A stretch of DNA of 64,000 bases from Halanaerobium hydrogeniformans (GCF_000166415.1 NC_014654.1:682001-746000), one strand, 5' to 3'; positions 1-8,925 are shown, counted from the first letter of the stretch. Numbers and translations: made by a program. The notes: generated by a model not told the origin, from the sequence alone.

Positions 1-2
1 GG

Positions 3-155
3 ATAAAAGACTATAATAACTCAGGTTCATTCAGCGCTAAAGATAATAGATCTGATAAAGAAAAAGAATTAATTAAATTACAAAAAGAAAACAAGCAGTT
101 AAAAATGGAGAATGATATTTTAAAGCAAGCGGCGCTGATAATGGGACGAAAGTAG
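3..155 (+). CDS. IS3-family transposase OrfA, 5' part missing
   Basis: This is the last 50 codons of the helix-turn-helix subunit OrfA, ending in a TAG. The peptide starts inside the WIKDYNN segment and continues into a lysine/glutamate-rich leucine-zipper-like tail ending IMGRK, identical to the end of the OrfA encoded by the complete copy near 33.6 kb. OrfA binds the element ends. OrfB follows in the -1 frame, as usual for IS3 elements, where a programmed frameshift makes the OrfAB transposase. Confidence 0.9.
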   Translation: MKDYNNSGSFSAKDNRSDKEKELIKLQKENKQLKMENDILKQAALIMGRK

Positions 156-196
156 CAGTTATTAAGGCAAACAGGGATAAATACAGTATTAGCGCC

Positions 197-994
197 ATGT
201 GCAGAGCACTCAATATATCAAGGGGTATGATCTATTATACCCCTAAAGAAAAACAGGTTGATGTTGAACTAGAAAGCGAAGTGATTTCCATTTACAAAGC
301 AAGTAGAAATCACTATGGAACCAGAAAAATCAAAAGAGAATTAGCTAAAAAAGGTTATCAGGTGTCCAAGCGAAGAATAGGTAAAATAATGAAAAAATAT
401 AATCTAGTTTCTACTTATACTAAAAAACAATACAAAGTTCATTCTCCAAGCTGTAATGAAGATAAAATTGCCAATATTGTAAACAGAGAATTTAACAAAG
501 AAGAAGCTCTAGACGTTGTTGTCAGTGATTTAACCTATGTTAATGTAAAAGGAAAATGGAACTATGTCTGTCTGATCATAGATCTCTTCAACCGTGAATT
601 TGTTGGTTATGCAGCAGGTAAAAAGAAAAATGCCGAATTAGTAACTGAGGCTTTTAAAAGTATTAAAAGACCACTAAATCAAATTAATATTTTACATACT
701 GATAGAGGTAATGAATTCAAAAATAAAGCTATCGATGATATTTTAGTCAGGTTTGATATTGAGCGTTCTTTAAGCAATAAAGGATGCCCATATGATAATG
801 CAGTGGCAGAAGCAGCCTTTAAAGTAGTTAAGACTGAATTTGCTTATGACAGAATATTTAACAGCTTTGAAGAGCTGGAATATGAGCTATTTGACTATGT
901 TAACTGGTATAATAACCACAGAATCCACGGGTCGTTAGATTACCTAACACCTGTTGAATATAGATATTTAATGTTCGATAAAAAATTGTTGTAA
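197..994 (+). CDS. IS3-family transposase OrfB (DDE integrase core)
   Basis: Catalytic part of an IS150-like transposase, 265 residues from the first ATG. The reading frame is open further upstream and overlaps orfA in the -1 frame, so the native product is probably an OrfAB fusion. An HTH_21-like region (HYGTRKIKRELAKKG) is followed by an rve integrase core. The acidic triad is visible as the D of VVSDLTYV, the D of LHTDRGNEF and the E of NAVAEAAFK. The gene is intact and the protein is the same as that of the inverted copy at 32662-33459. Confidence 0.93.
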   Translation: MCRALNISRGMIYYTPKEKQVDVELESEVISIYKASRNHYGTRKIKRELAKKGYQVSKRRIGKIMKKYNLVSTYTKKQYKVHSPSCNEDKIANIVNREFNKEEALDVVVSDLTYVNVKGKWNYVCLIIDLFNREFVGYAAGKKKNAELVTEAFKSIKRPLNQINILHTDRGNEFKNKAIDDILVRFDIERSLSNKGCPYDNAVAEAAFKVVKTEFAYDRIFNSFEELEYELFDYVNWYNNHRIHGSLDYLTPVEYRYLMFDKKLL

Positions 995-1000
995 AAAGTA

Positions 1001-1029
1001 TTGACAATCCATATATTAATAAATATAAT
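1001..1029 (+). promoter_or_regulatory. Hybrid IS/host promoter reading into the polysaccharide genes
   Basis: A consensus -35 TTGACA (1001-1006) lies in the last bases of the IS. It is separated by exactly 17 bases from TATAAT (1024-1029) in the interrupted host gene. The promoter faces the glycosyltransferase at 1136. The same IS end forms a similar promoter at its other copy (32626-32655). Both boxes are seen; promoter activity is inferred. Confidence 0.7.
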
Positions 1030-1146
1030 TTAGAATATTTAAACATTGATAATAATACTAAGTCAGACTTAAATGATAATATTGAATCTATAAATGAATT
1101 CATTAAAAATATGATGGAAACTCAGGAAGGTAATTATGAAAAATAA
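1012..1146 (+). pseudogene. 3' fragment of a gene cut by IS copy A
   Basis: An open frame without a start runs out of the IS end and encodes about 44 residues, rich in Asn, Asp and Glu, ending in GNYEK and TAA at 1144-1146. It overlaps the ATG of the next gene by 11 bases, a spacing typical of translationally coupled operon genes. This marks it as the tail of a polysaccharide-operon gene whose body lies beyond the IS. The fragment is too short to name. Confidence 0.6.
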
Positions 1147-2173
1147 ATTAGTAATAATCTCTAACATTTCAACTTCTCTTATAAATTTCAGAGGGGATTT
1201 AATAAAAAAATGGATTGATTTAGATTATGAGGTCTATACCTTTGCTCCTAAATATAAAGCTGATCATCAAGAAATTTTAGAGGGCTGGGGAGCAAAAACA
1301 GTAGAATATAAATTAAATAGAAGTGGATTAAACCCTTTTAAAGGTATTAGTTCAATAATTGATTTAAAAAATAAATTAAAAAATATTGAACCTGACTATA
1401 TTTTTGCCTACACAATTAAACCAGTCATATTTACATCCTTAATAAGTAAAAGTTTTAATTTAAAAGGCATGTATTCTCTGATGCCAGGTCTTGGTTATAC
1501 TTTTAATAGTGGTGGAATTAAAAATAAAATAGTAAATAAAATAGCAGTTTTTTTATATAAACTTTCATTAAAGAATAACGATAAAGTATTCTTTCAGAAT
1601 CCAGATGATCAAAATTTATTTATTGATCTAAATTTAATCGATAAAGAAAAAACAGTCGTTGTAAATGGTTCAGGAGTAGATATAGAAGAATTTTATAATT
1701 CTGATCCCCAAACTGGAAAAATTTCATTTTTAATTATGGCCAGGTTACTTAAAAGTAAAGGCATAAAACAGTATATAGAAGCAGCAAGTATAATTAATAA
1801 AGAATACCCAGAAGCAGAATTTAATATTTTAGGTTCTCCGGGTTCAGGACCTGATGCAGTTTCTTTAGATTATGTAAAAAAAGCAGATCAGGATAATATA
1901 ATAAATTATCTTGGGCGAGTAGAGGATGTAAAACCATTTATAGCTCAAAATAGTGTTTATGTATTACCTTCCTATTATAGAGAAGGTACACCAAGATCTA
2001 TATTAGAGGCTATGTCAATGGGGAAACCCATTATAACTACCGATAATCCTGGCTGTAGGGAAACTGTAGTTGATGGTCAAAATGGATTTTTAATACCGGT
2101 TAAAGATCATAAAATATGGGCAGAAAAAATGAGATATTTTATTAAGCTTAATTGTAAAATGAACTTGAACTAA
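1136..2173 (+). pseudogene. GT4-family glycosyltransferase, C-terminus removed by IS30 insertion
   Basis: Cytosolic or membrane-associated transferase that adds a sugar to a lipid-linked polysaccharide intermediate. It resembles the PglA/CapM/EpsD group: N-terminal MKNKLVIISNISTSLINFRG, then the GT4 donor site as REGTPRSILEAMSMGKPIITTD with a glutamate pair in the EX7E position. The last native codons are near 2143 (MRYFIK); the final nine residues to the stop at 2171-2173 are read from the IS30 end. The true C-terminus continues in the same frame at 3368-3487. The rebuilt protein would be about 372 residues, normal for the family. The truncated form lacks the C-terminal helix that crosses back to the N-domain, so activity is doubtful. 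Confidence 0.85.
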
Positions 2174-3367
2174 TTAAAAAAAACTAATAAAAAATGCCCA
2201 TAGTGGCACAAACTGTAATATAATTGAATTACTACAAACAATAAACATTACAGGAGGGTGCACACTATGGACTACTTATATGATACACCAAATTCTCGAA
2301 AAAATAAACACCTTAATGCTTATGATCGCGGTCAAATTGCTTTATTACATTCAGAAGGAATGTCACCTTATGCAATTGGTAAACGCTTAGGTAGAGCTTC
2401 AAATACAATTAGAAACGAGTTGAAACGTGGTACAGTTTCTCAAATAAAGGCCAATAAAAAGGTTGATATTTATTTCCCTGATGTTGGTCAAAGAGTTTAT
2501 GAAAATAATCGTAAAAATTGCGGACCTAAGTTTAAACTCCTAGAGTGCGAAGATTTCATAGAACATGTTTTAGATAAATTTTACAACTCAGATCATTCAA
2601 TTGATTCTATTTGTGGATCAGCTCAGGTGCATAATAAATTTCCAAATTCAAAGATGGTTTGCACCAAAACTCTCTATAATTACATAGATGCTGGACTACT
2701 TAAGATTAAAAATATTGATCTACCATTGAAATTAAAGCGTTCTACAAAACCAAAACGTATTAAGCAGAATAAAAAGAAACTGGGTACCAGCATTGATGAA
2801 CGCCCTGAAAGCGTTAATGATCGCAGCGAATTTGGCCACTGGGAAATTGATACTATTATTGGTAAAAAGACTAAAGATGAAGCAGCACTACTTACTATGA
2901 CAGAACGTACAACTCGCTCACAAATTATTCGCAAAATTGATGACAAAACATCTTGTTCTGTTCAGGAAGCTATGACAAAGCTAATCAAAGAAACTGGAGA
3001 TCTTTTTTCTACAGTCTTTAAAAGCATTACCAGTGACAATGGTTCTGAATTCTCAGAGCTAGCCAGTGTAGAAGAAATAGTTGGCACTAAAATTTATTAT
3101 ACTCATCCCTATTCAGCCTGGGAAAGAGGAACAAATGAACGTCACAATGGCTTGATAAGAAGGTTTATACCTAAAGGTAGAAGTATAAATGAATTTTCAA
3201 TTGAAGCTATTGCTAGAGTTCAAAATTGGTGTAATACTTTACCTAGAAAAATATTAGGATATTTAACTCCTGATGAAGCTTTTGAAGACCAACTAAAACT
3301 AATTCTATACAATTAAAATTATTACAGTTTGAAACTAGTTCAATTTAACATTGCAATTCAAGGATAA
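2146..3367 (+). mobile_element. IS30-family insertion sequence
   Basis: One transposase gene sits between imperfect inverted repeats. The left end from 2150 and the complement of the right end ending at about 3359 match at 18 of 23 bases, sharing AATTG at the outside and TTGAACTA at the inside. TTTATTAA occurs on both flanks (2138-2145 and 3368-3375). That is longer than the 2-3 bp duplication usual for IS30, and part of it may be AT coincidence, so the ends are good to a few bases only. Confidence 0.8.
2258..3316 (+). CDS. IS30-family transposase
   Basis: DDE transposase of 352 residues. An N-terminal HTH_38-type region (LNAYDRGQIALLHSEGMSPYAIGKRLGRA, in part) recognises the element ends. 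The rve core has D in GHWEIDTIIGK, D in SITSDNGSEF and E in TNERHNGLIRRF, the classical IS30 triad with the RRF-PKG tail. A strong RBS (AGGAGGG) precedes an ATG at 2267; the ATG at 2258 is in frame and three codons earlier, so the later start is preferred. The gene is intact. It interrupts the glycosyltransferase gene at 1136-3487. Confidence 0.95.
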   Translation: MHTMDYLYDTPNSRKNKHLNAYDRGQIALLHSEGMSPYAIGKRLGRASNTIRNELKRGTVSQIKANKKVDIYFPDVGQRVYENNRKNCGPKFKLLECEDFIEHVLDKFYNSDHSIDSICGSAQVHNKFPNSKMVCTKTLYNYIDAGLLKIKNIDLPLKLKRSTKPKRIKQNKKKLGTSIDERPESVNDRSEFGHWEIDTIIGKKTKDEAALLTMTERTTRSQIIRKIDDKTSCSVQEAMTKLIKETGDLFSTVFKSITSDNGSEFSELASVEEIVGTKIYYTHPYSAWERGTNERHNGLIRRFIPKGRSINEFSIEAIARVQNWCNTLPRKILGYLTPDEAFEDQLKLILYN

Positions 3368-3487
3368 TTTATTAAAAATAAAAATGAAATTATAAGAATG
3401 GGTAAAGAAAGCAGAAAGATTGCTGAAGAAAAGTATGATGTACATAAGGTAAATCAAAAAATTATAGAAGAGATGAATTTAGAATAG
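3368..3487 (+). pseudogene. C-terminal fragment of the GT4 glycosyltransferase
   Basis: Reads F-I-K-N-K-N-E-I-I-R-M-G-K-E-S-R-K-I-A-E and on to TAG at 3485-3487. MGKESRKIAEEKYD is the standard GT4 C-terminal motif. It lies in the frame that follows Ile at 2141-2143 if the IS30 is removed precisely. No start codon of its own is evident. Confidence 0.85.
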
Positions 3488-3500
3488 TTGGGGGATAACT

Positions 3501-4445
3501 ATGAAAACATTAGTAACAGGAGCAGCGGGATTTATAGGTTCAACATTAACAGAGAAATTACTTGAAGAAGGATATGAAGTTATAGGAGTAGATTGCTTTA
3601 TAGATTATTATGACCGTTCATTAAAAGAAAATAATATGAGTTCATTTATAGATCATGAAAACTTTACTCTAATAGAAGAAAACATAAATGATCTTGATTT
3701 AAAAGAATTACTTAAAGATGTAGACTACATATTTCATCAAGCAGCTCAGGCTGGAGTAAGATCAAGCTGGGGAGAAGATTTTGAAATTTATACTCATAAC
3801 AATATAATGGGGACTCAGAGACTATTAGAAGCAGCTAAAGAGAGTAATATTAAAAAGTTTGTTTATGCTTCTTCATCTTCAGTTTATGGAGATACAGATC
3901 AATTACCAATGCAAGAAACAAATAGATTACAGCCTGTTTCTCCTTATGGCGTATCTAAACTTGCCGGAGAAAACCTATGCTATTTATATTATAAAAATTT
4001 CAATGTACCAACAGTATCCTTAAGATATTTTACTGTCTTTGGAGAGAGACAGAGACCGGATATGGCTTTTCATATTTTTATTAAAGCTATTTTACAGGAT
4101 AAAAAACTAACTATTTTTGGTGATGGTAAGCAGTCAAGAAACTTTACCCATGTTCAGGATATAGTTAAAGCCAATATTCTGGCAGCAGAAAGTGATGCTG
4201 CAGGAGAAATATTTAATATTGGTGGCGATGGTAAAAGAGTAGTCTTAAATGATTCTATTGATTTAATGGAAGAAATAATAGGCAAGAAAGCCAATAGAGA
4301 GTATCAGAAGGTTGTTAAAGGCGATGTCAAACATACTTCTGCCGATACATCAAAAGCTAAAGAAATGCTCGGCTATGAGCCTGAAACTGATTTTGAAGAG
4401 GGTCTTGAACGTGAGGTTGAGTTTTTAAAAGATTTATATCTGTAA
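3501..4445 (+). CDS. NAD-dependent sugar-nucleotide epimerase (UDP-glucose/UDP-glucuronate 4-epimerase type)
   Basis: Extended short-chain dehydrogenase of 314 residues, likely converting a UDP-sugar at C4 to supply the polysaccharide operon. The Rossmann glycine motif GAAGFIGS is at residues 7-14. The catalytic Ser lies in SSSSVYG (124-130), and Tyr and Lys are in YGVSK (149-153). The RYFTVFGERQRPD segment is typical of the UDP-glucuronate/UDP-glucose epimerase branch. GGGG RBS precedes the ATG. It follows the interrupted glycosyltransferase and is 42 bases upstream of the guanylyltransferase, so it is probably in the same operon. Substrate is not fixed by sequence. Confidence 0.88.
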   Translation: MKTLVTGAAGFIGSTLTEKLLEEGYEVIGVDCFIDYYDRSLKENNMSSFIDHENFTLIEENINDLDLKELLKDVDYIFHQAAQAGVRSSWGEDFEIYTHNNIMGTQRLLEAAKESNIKKFVYASSSSVYGDTDQLPMQETNRLQPVSPYGVSKLAGENLCYLYYKNFNVPTVSLRYFTVFGERQRPDMAFHIFIKAILQDKKLTIFGDGKQSRNFTHVQDIVKANILAAESDAAGEIFNIGGDGKRVVLNDSIDLMEEIIGKKANREYQKVVKGDVKHTSADTSKAKEMLGYEPETDFEEGLEREVEFLKDLYL

Positions 4446-4487
4446 ATAAATTTTAATGTATACTTTTTTATCCGGAGTTGATTTCAA

Positions 4488-5564
4488 ATGCTAACAGCAC
4501 TAATAATGGCTGGAGGAGAAGGAACCAGATTCTGGCCTTTAAGCAGAAAAGATAATCCAAAACAATTTTTTAAATTAAATGATGACCAAAAAACAATGTT
4601 ACAGGAGACTGTAGCCAGAATAAAAGAACTTGTACCAATAGAACAGGTCTTTATAGCTACCAATGCAGCTTATCAGGAAGCCATTAAAAGGCAGCTTGAT
4701 GGAATACCTTCAGAAAATATAATAGTAGAACCAATGAAAAGAAATACAGCTGCCTGTATAGGTCTTTCTTCAGTAGTTATAGAAAATAAATATCCTGGTT
4801 CAGCAATGATTGTCTTACCTGCAGATCATTTAATAAAAGATGAAAAGAAATTTATTGATATTTTGTCTAAAGCAGTAATGACAGCTGCAACAGGTAAAAA
4901 TCTTGTTACTTTAGGTATTAAACCAACCCATCCAGAAACAGGTTACGGCTATATCCATTATGGTAATCACCTACATACAATTGATGGAGACCAGGTATTT
5001 GAAGTTCAAAACTTTACTGAAAAACCTGATTTAGATACAGCTAAAGAATTTTTAGAAGCTGGTAACTATCTCTGGAACAGCGGCATGTTTATCTGTCAGC
5101 TGGATAGTATCTTATATAATATAGAAAAACATCTACCTGAGATGTATAGTTCCTTATTAAAAATAAAAAAGGCTTTAGGAACAGATTTAGAAAAGAAAGT
5201 TATTAAAGAAGAATTTGAACAGATGGAAAGTGTATCTATCGACTATGGAATCATGAAAAGAGCAGATGATATCTTTGTTATTCCCTCCTCTTTTGGCTGG
5301 GATGATTTAGGCAGCTGGCCTGTTCTGGAGAGAGTTGAAAAAATAGATAATGATGGTAATGTGGTAATTGGTAAACATTACGGTATAGATACTACTAATC
5401 CTATTATTCACAGTCCGAATAAGGTAGTAACTACCATTGGACTTGATGATGTAGTTATTATGGATACAGAGGATGCTATTTTAATCTGTGATAAAAAAAG
5501 AGCTCAAGAAGTAAAAGAGATCAGAAATATTCTGGCAGCTGATGGGCTGGAGGATTGTTTGTAG
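4488..5564 (+). CDS. manC: Mannose-1-phosphate guanylyltransferase
   Basis: Makes GDP-mannose from mannose-1-phosphate and GTP in the cytosol, a precursor of cell-surface glycans. The nucleotide-binding signature MAGGEGTRFWPLSR is at residues 7-20. Further family motifs are EPMKRNTAACIG, VLPADHLI, TEKPD and GYGYIHYG. At 358 residues it is the short type without the C-terminal phosphomannose isomerase domain of bifunctional ManC/AlgA proteins, so a separate isomerase would be needed. It is the last gene of the left polysaccharide block, and accessory genes begin about 140 bases downstream. Confidence 0.93.
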   Translation: MLTALIMAGGEGTRFWPLSRKDNPKQFFKLNDDQKTMLQETVARIKELVPIEQVFIATNAAYQEAIKRQLDGIPSENIIVEPMKRNTAACIGLSSVVIENKYPGSAMIVLPADHLIKDEKKFIDILSKAVMTAATGKNLVTLGIKPTHPETGYGYIHYGNHLHTIDGDQVFEVQNFTEKPDLDTAKEFLEAGNYLWNSGMFICQLDSILYNIEKHLPEMYSSLLKIKKALGTDLEKKVIKEEFEQMESVSIDYGIMKRADDIFVIPSSFGWDDLGSWPVLERVEKIDNDGNVVIGKHYGIDTTNPIIHSPNKVVTTIGLDDVVIMDTEDAILICDKKRAQEVKEIRNILAADGLEDCL

Positions 5565-5703
5565 GAGTTTATTTTTCTTTATATTAATTAATACCTAAAT
5601 TAAACTTCAAAATTATTTTCAGAAAATTTAAAATAAACTTGCTTTTTGTGAACATCTGTTTTATAATGTTCTTATAAATTAGTTAATGTGAAGGAAATAT
5701 TAC

Positions 5704-5976
5704 ATGAAGCTAACTCATGAGATTAGAGACCCTATACATATTTTTATTAAACTTTCTTCGGAAGAAAGGAAAGTCTTAGATTCTCCGCAATTTCAGCGTT
5801 TACGCTATATTCACCAATTAGCATTAACATATCTAGTTTATCCAGGGGCAACCCATAATCGCTTTGAACATTCATTAGGTACAATGGAACTGGCAAGTAC
5901 TGAAGAATTAAACTGCCATAGAATTACAGTAAGTCGTGAAATTTCAAAAAAAGAAATAAAGCTTAAAAATAGATAA
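5704..5976 (+). pseudogene. HD-superfamily phosphohydrolase, N-terminal fragment
   Basis: The first ~65 residues are a recognisable start of a dGTPase/SAMHD1-like HD hydrolase: [46 protein letters not shown] in part, including the metal-binding His of NRFEHS. After GTMELAS the sequence departs from the family and stops at 90 residues, where relatives run to 300-450. The rest is absent, so this looks like a deletion remnant. About 130 bases of unassigned sequence separate it from the helicase. Confidence 0.65.
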
Positions 5977-6110
5977 AGATAATTTTATATATGAGACCTA
6001 AAAAGTTGAAAAAGATAAGGCTAAAGAAAGAGTAGCGCTACGAGACGCATAGAAGGTCAGACAATTAGAGATTGGCCTGAAGAAGCTGATACAAGTGGGA
6101 GGGTTTATTC

Positions 6111-7991
6111 ATGGATGAAATTGATTTTAATGAAGAACATTTTTTGATTTCTGATCCCCAAATGATTAATAATAATAATTTAAGAGAACCTCAAATTAGC
6201 GCATATCATAAAGTATACAATCATTTTGTTACCAAAAGTAAAACATCACATGCAATAATAGTCTTACCAACTGGAGTAGGAAAAACAGGTTTAATGGCAA
6301 TATTACCGTACCATATTTCTGAAGGCAGAGTATTAATTATAACTCCTGGTACAACAATAAGAGATTCTATTATTGATTCCTTAGATCCTGATAATTATGA
6401 CAATTTCTGGTTAAAAAGAAAAGTTTTTAAAGATGTTGAGAAGCTACCTAATTTAATTGAATATGAAGGAGACGATACTCCCTTAGAAATAATAAATAAC
6501 GCAAATATAGTTGTTTTAAATGTACATAAACTTCAAAATAGACTTGATTCATCACTATTAAAAAGAGTTAATGAAGATTTTTTTGATATGATATTAATTG
6601 ATGAAGCTCATCATTCTACAGCAGATACCTGGGTTGAAGCAGTAAACTATTTTTCTGATGCTAAAATAGTTAAATTAACCGGTACCCCTTTTAGAAGTGA
6701 TGGTAAACCAATTGTAGGGGAAGAAGTATTTAAATATAAGTTGAGTGCTGCTATGGCGAATAATTATGTAAAAAGTTTAGAAGATATTGTCCATGTACCT
6801 GGAAAATTATATTTAACTATTGATAACAAATATAAAAAAGAGTATACTGTAAAAAAAATATATGATATGGATTTAAAAGATGAAAATTGGATCAGTCGGT
6901 CTGTAGCATATTCTAAAAATTGTTCTGAAAAAGTTGTAGTTGAAAGTCTTAAACAGTTAGAAGAAAAAACTAATAAGAGTTCTGTTCCCCACAAAATTAT
7001 AGCAGTTACTTGTAGTATAGATCATGCGGAACAAATTAAAGAAATATATATAAACAAAGGATATGAAACTACAATTGTGCATAGTAAGATGAGTGATGAA
7101 AAGCTGCAAAAAGCTCATAGTGATATTGAAAATCATAGAGTTCAAGTTGTAGTTAATGTGGCAATGTTAGGAGAAGGTTTTGATCATAAGTACTTATCTG
7201 TTGCAGCTATTTTTCGACCTTTTAGGAGTAAATTACCATATGCACAATTTGTTGGTAGAATATTAAGAAGAATTCCTGAAGATGAAGTAGAGAGTGTAGA
7301 AGATAATATTGGTGTAATTGTATCTCATCAATACTTATACTTAAAGGATTTATGGGATTATTATAAAAAAGAAATTCAGGAAAGTGATACTATAAAATAT
7401 TTGAATGAATTAGAAATTTCGGATGATGAATCAGAAACTATAGATGGGAAAAGAGATCTAAGTATTGGTAATGCTAGAGAAGAGGGTGAAGGAAAGGTTA
7501 TAGTAGATCCCTATATTACTACAGAATTGCTCAAAAAAAGGAAAGAAGAAATAGCTAAAAGAAAAGAAGCAATTAAAAATTTACAAGATATGTTAGAAAT
7601 ACAAAAAGAAGAAGCAGCAAAGATTTATGATTCCAGTCAGACTAGTAAGTCTAAAATAAAAAGGCCGGATCAATATTTTAAAAACAGAAAAAAAGATATA
7701 GATCATTTGATAAAGTATGAAATTGTTCCAGAATTAATTAATGAATTTAATTTACAAAAAGATGGTGATGAAATAATTGGCTGTAGGCTTTTTAAAGATA
7801 AATTTTCTTGGATTAGAAAGATAGGTAATAATGCGGGGATGTTGTCGGCTTATTTTAGTGATGCATTAAGGCATAAGATTAGCAAAAAAAGAAAGGATTG
7901 GAATTTATCTGATTATGATATTGCATTTGAACAAATAGATGCAATTAAAGAGTATGCAGAAAATGTGCTTCATAGTTATTTGGAAGGTTAA
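6111..7991 (+). CDS. SF2 DEAD/DEAH-type helicase, likely defence or DNA-processing
   Basis: Superfamily 2 ATP-dependent nucleic-acid motor of 626 residues. Walker A is PTGVGKTG (53-60), the Walker B box is DEAH (164-167), motif III is TGTPFR (190-195), and motif VI is QFVGRILRR in the second RecA domain. The C-terminal ~200 residues are lysine/glutamate-rich, probably coiled coil, and match nothing I can name. No nuclease, methylase or HsdR domain is visible. RBS GGGAGG precedes the ATG. It sits between an HD-hydrolase scrap and a small unknown gene in an island rich in toxin-antitoxin genes, which suggests but does not prove an anti-phage role. Confidence 0.8.
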   Translation: MDEIDFNEEHFLISDPQMINNNNLREPQISAYHKVYNHFVTKSKTSHAIIVLPTGVGKTGLMAILPYHISEGRVLIITPGTTIRDSIIDSLDPDNYDNFWLKRKVFKDVEKLPNLIEYEGDDTPLEIINNANIVVLNVHKLQNRLDSSLLKRVNEDFFDMILIDEAHHSTADTWVEAVNYFSDAKIVKLTGTPFRSDGKPIVGEEVFKYKLSAAMANNYVKSLEDIVHVPGKLYLTIDNKYKKEYTVKKIYDMDLKDENWISRSVAYSKNCSEKVVVESLKQLEEKTNKSSVPHKIIAVTCSIDHAEQIKEIYINKGYETTIVHSKMSDEKLQKAHSDIENHRVQVVVNVAMLGEGFDHKYLSVAAIFRPFRSKLPYAQFVGRILRRIPEDEVESVEDNIGVIVSHQYLYLKDLWDYYKKEIQESDTIKYLNELEISDDESETIDGKRDLSIGNAREEGEGKVIVDPYITTELLKKRKEEIAKRKEAIKNLQDMLEIQKEEAAKIYDSSQTSKSKIKRPDQYFKNRKKDIDHLIKYEIVPELINEFNLQKDGDEIIGCRLFKDKFSWIRKIGNNAGMLSAYFSDALRHKISKKRKDWNLSDYDIAFEQIDAIKEYAENVLHSYLEG

Positions 7992-8039
7992 AAGTTTAAA
8001 GTTTTGAAACTTAATGATTAAAATGAAGGGTGTGATCAA

Positions 8040-8384
8040 ATGAAAGACGATATCAAAAATCTTTATGAGTTATTTTATTCTTCGGTGGTAACCCCCTATA
8101 ATTTACTAGAAAATGCAAAATTACCAAATTATAGTTATGTTAACTATTATATGGGTGATGATGGTTTAATTGCAGAAATGAAGTGTGAAATAGAAGATTA
8201 TCAGGGGCAGGTAATTTTTTATTATAATTTTGATAAAGAGGATAAGTTGGAACAAGTATTTATTGAAGAAAATGCAGCTGAAAAGAAGTTGATTTATGAT
8301 AGAAAAACAGAACAAAAATATCAAATCAATGATATTTTAAAGAAATGGATGGAAAACAGTGATAATATGGGTGAAGCAATTTAA
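8040..8384 (+). CDS. Small acidic protein of unknown function
   Basis: 114 residues, acidic, without signal peptide or membrane segment. It lies 48 bases after the helicase on the same strand with an acceptable RBS (GAAGGGTG), so the two may be co-transcribed. The alternation of short beta-like stretches (YVNYYMGDDGLIAEMK, GQVIFYYNFD) gives no recognised family. A 14-bp perfect hairpin follows at 8476-8517. No function can be assigned from sequence. Confidence 0.6.
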   Translation: MKDDIKNLYELFYSSVVTPYNLLENAKLPNYSYVNYYMGDDGLIAEMKCEIEDYQGQVIFYYNFDKEDKLEQVFIEENAAEKKLIYDRKTEQKYQINDILKKWMENSDNMGEAI

Positions 8385-8475
8385 ATAAAATAAATGGTTG
8401 TATAAAAGTAATTGTGTATTTTTAAAACTAACCAGAAATAAAAAAATACTTGGTTTTTAAGTTTTCAACTTTGGG

Positions 8476-8517
8476 AATAATAAAGTCAATTCTTTTGACA
8501 AATTTGACTTTATTATT
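8476..8517. terminator. Hairpin between the helicase genes and the ISL3 remnant
   Basis: Arms AATAATAAAGTCAA (8476-8489) and its exact complement (8504-8517) around a 14-base loop. The stem is AT-rich and flanked by A and T runs on both sides, so it may end transcription from either direction. It may instead be an end of the ISL3 remnant next to it. Confidence 0.45.
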
Positions 8518-8684
8518 TAAAGCGTGAATAGACTTTTTAAAATAAAGGTATACAGTAAGTTTCTAAACTCCTCTGTAAGCGCCCATGCTTTTTCTAAAGC
8601 GGGAGATAGTTCGAAAATTTCTATCAACCGCTGGTGTGCATCATCATTAAGTTTTTCATCGGTTATTAAAAGAGTGAGCTTGAT
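8517..8684 (-). pseudogene. ISL3-family transposase C-terminal fragment
   Basis: On the minus strand an open stretch reads LLITDEKLNDDAHQRLIEIF, then ELSPALEKAWALTEEFRNLL, ending in TAA. The pattern of a DEKL-type segment followed by L-SP-L--A-xLKE-FR is characteristic of the DDE domain of ISL3 transposases. Everything upstream and the element ends are missing or unrecognisable. A plus-strand frame across the same bases is a shadow. Confidence 0.55.
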
Positions 8685-8896
8685 TTATGGAATTTATTTC
8701 TATTATAAGCAGTTTGCTTTAAAAGATAGAGTTTGAAACGCTTAGATTTCCTAGAATATTTAGTGATACTCTGTATTTTTTTCGGTAGTGTTCTTTTGCC
8801 ACAGTGACCGTATGTGAATGTCAAATAACATTTTACACTTTTCGTTTATTAATAGTTCAATCTAAAATTTTTTATTTGTCATATCATTAAAGCTGA
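8685..8896. other. Non-coding stretch before the intron target
   Basis: No convincing gene. It may contain further decayed ISL3 sequence. The stretch ends at a Rho-independent terminator at 8897-8923, which is the landing site of the group II intron. Confidence 0.4.
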
Positions 8897-8923
8897 CTCT
8901 CACTGGAAGGTGGGAGTTTTTTT
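8897..8923 (+). terminator. Rho-independent terminator used as group IIC intron target
   Basis: Stem CTCTCAC / GTGGGAG around a six-base loop, followed by seven T (8917-8923). The intron starts two bases after the T-run. Class IIC introns are known to insert just behind such terminators. A closely similar stem-loop is at 14223-14259, after the DarG gene. Confidence 0.75.
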
Positions 8924-8925
8924 AT

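Larger units (their letters stand above)
1..1011 (+). mobile_element. IS3-family (IS150-like) element, copy A, left end outside window
   Basis: Nearly identical in sequence to the complete inverted copy at 32645-33856. It carries the end of orfA, a -1 shifted orfB, and a right terminus that reads inward as TGGATTGTCAATAC. The right end is placed at 1011 because the two copies stop matching just after the bases GACAATCCA. Its right end has cut a gene whose last codons survive at 1012-1146. Confidence 0.9.

Noticed and set aside
8524-8736. Plus-strand open frame of 70 codons
   Set aside because: The minus strand over the same bases reads as an ISL3 transposase tail; the plus frame has no RBS and no family pattern.
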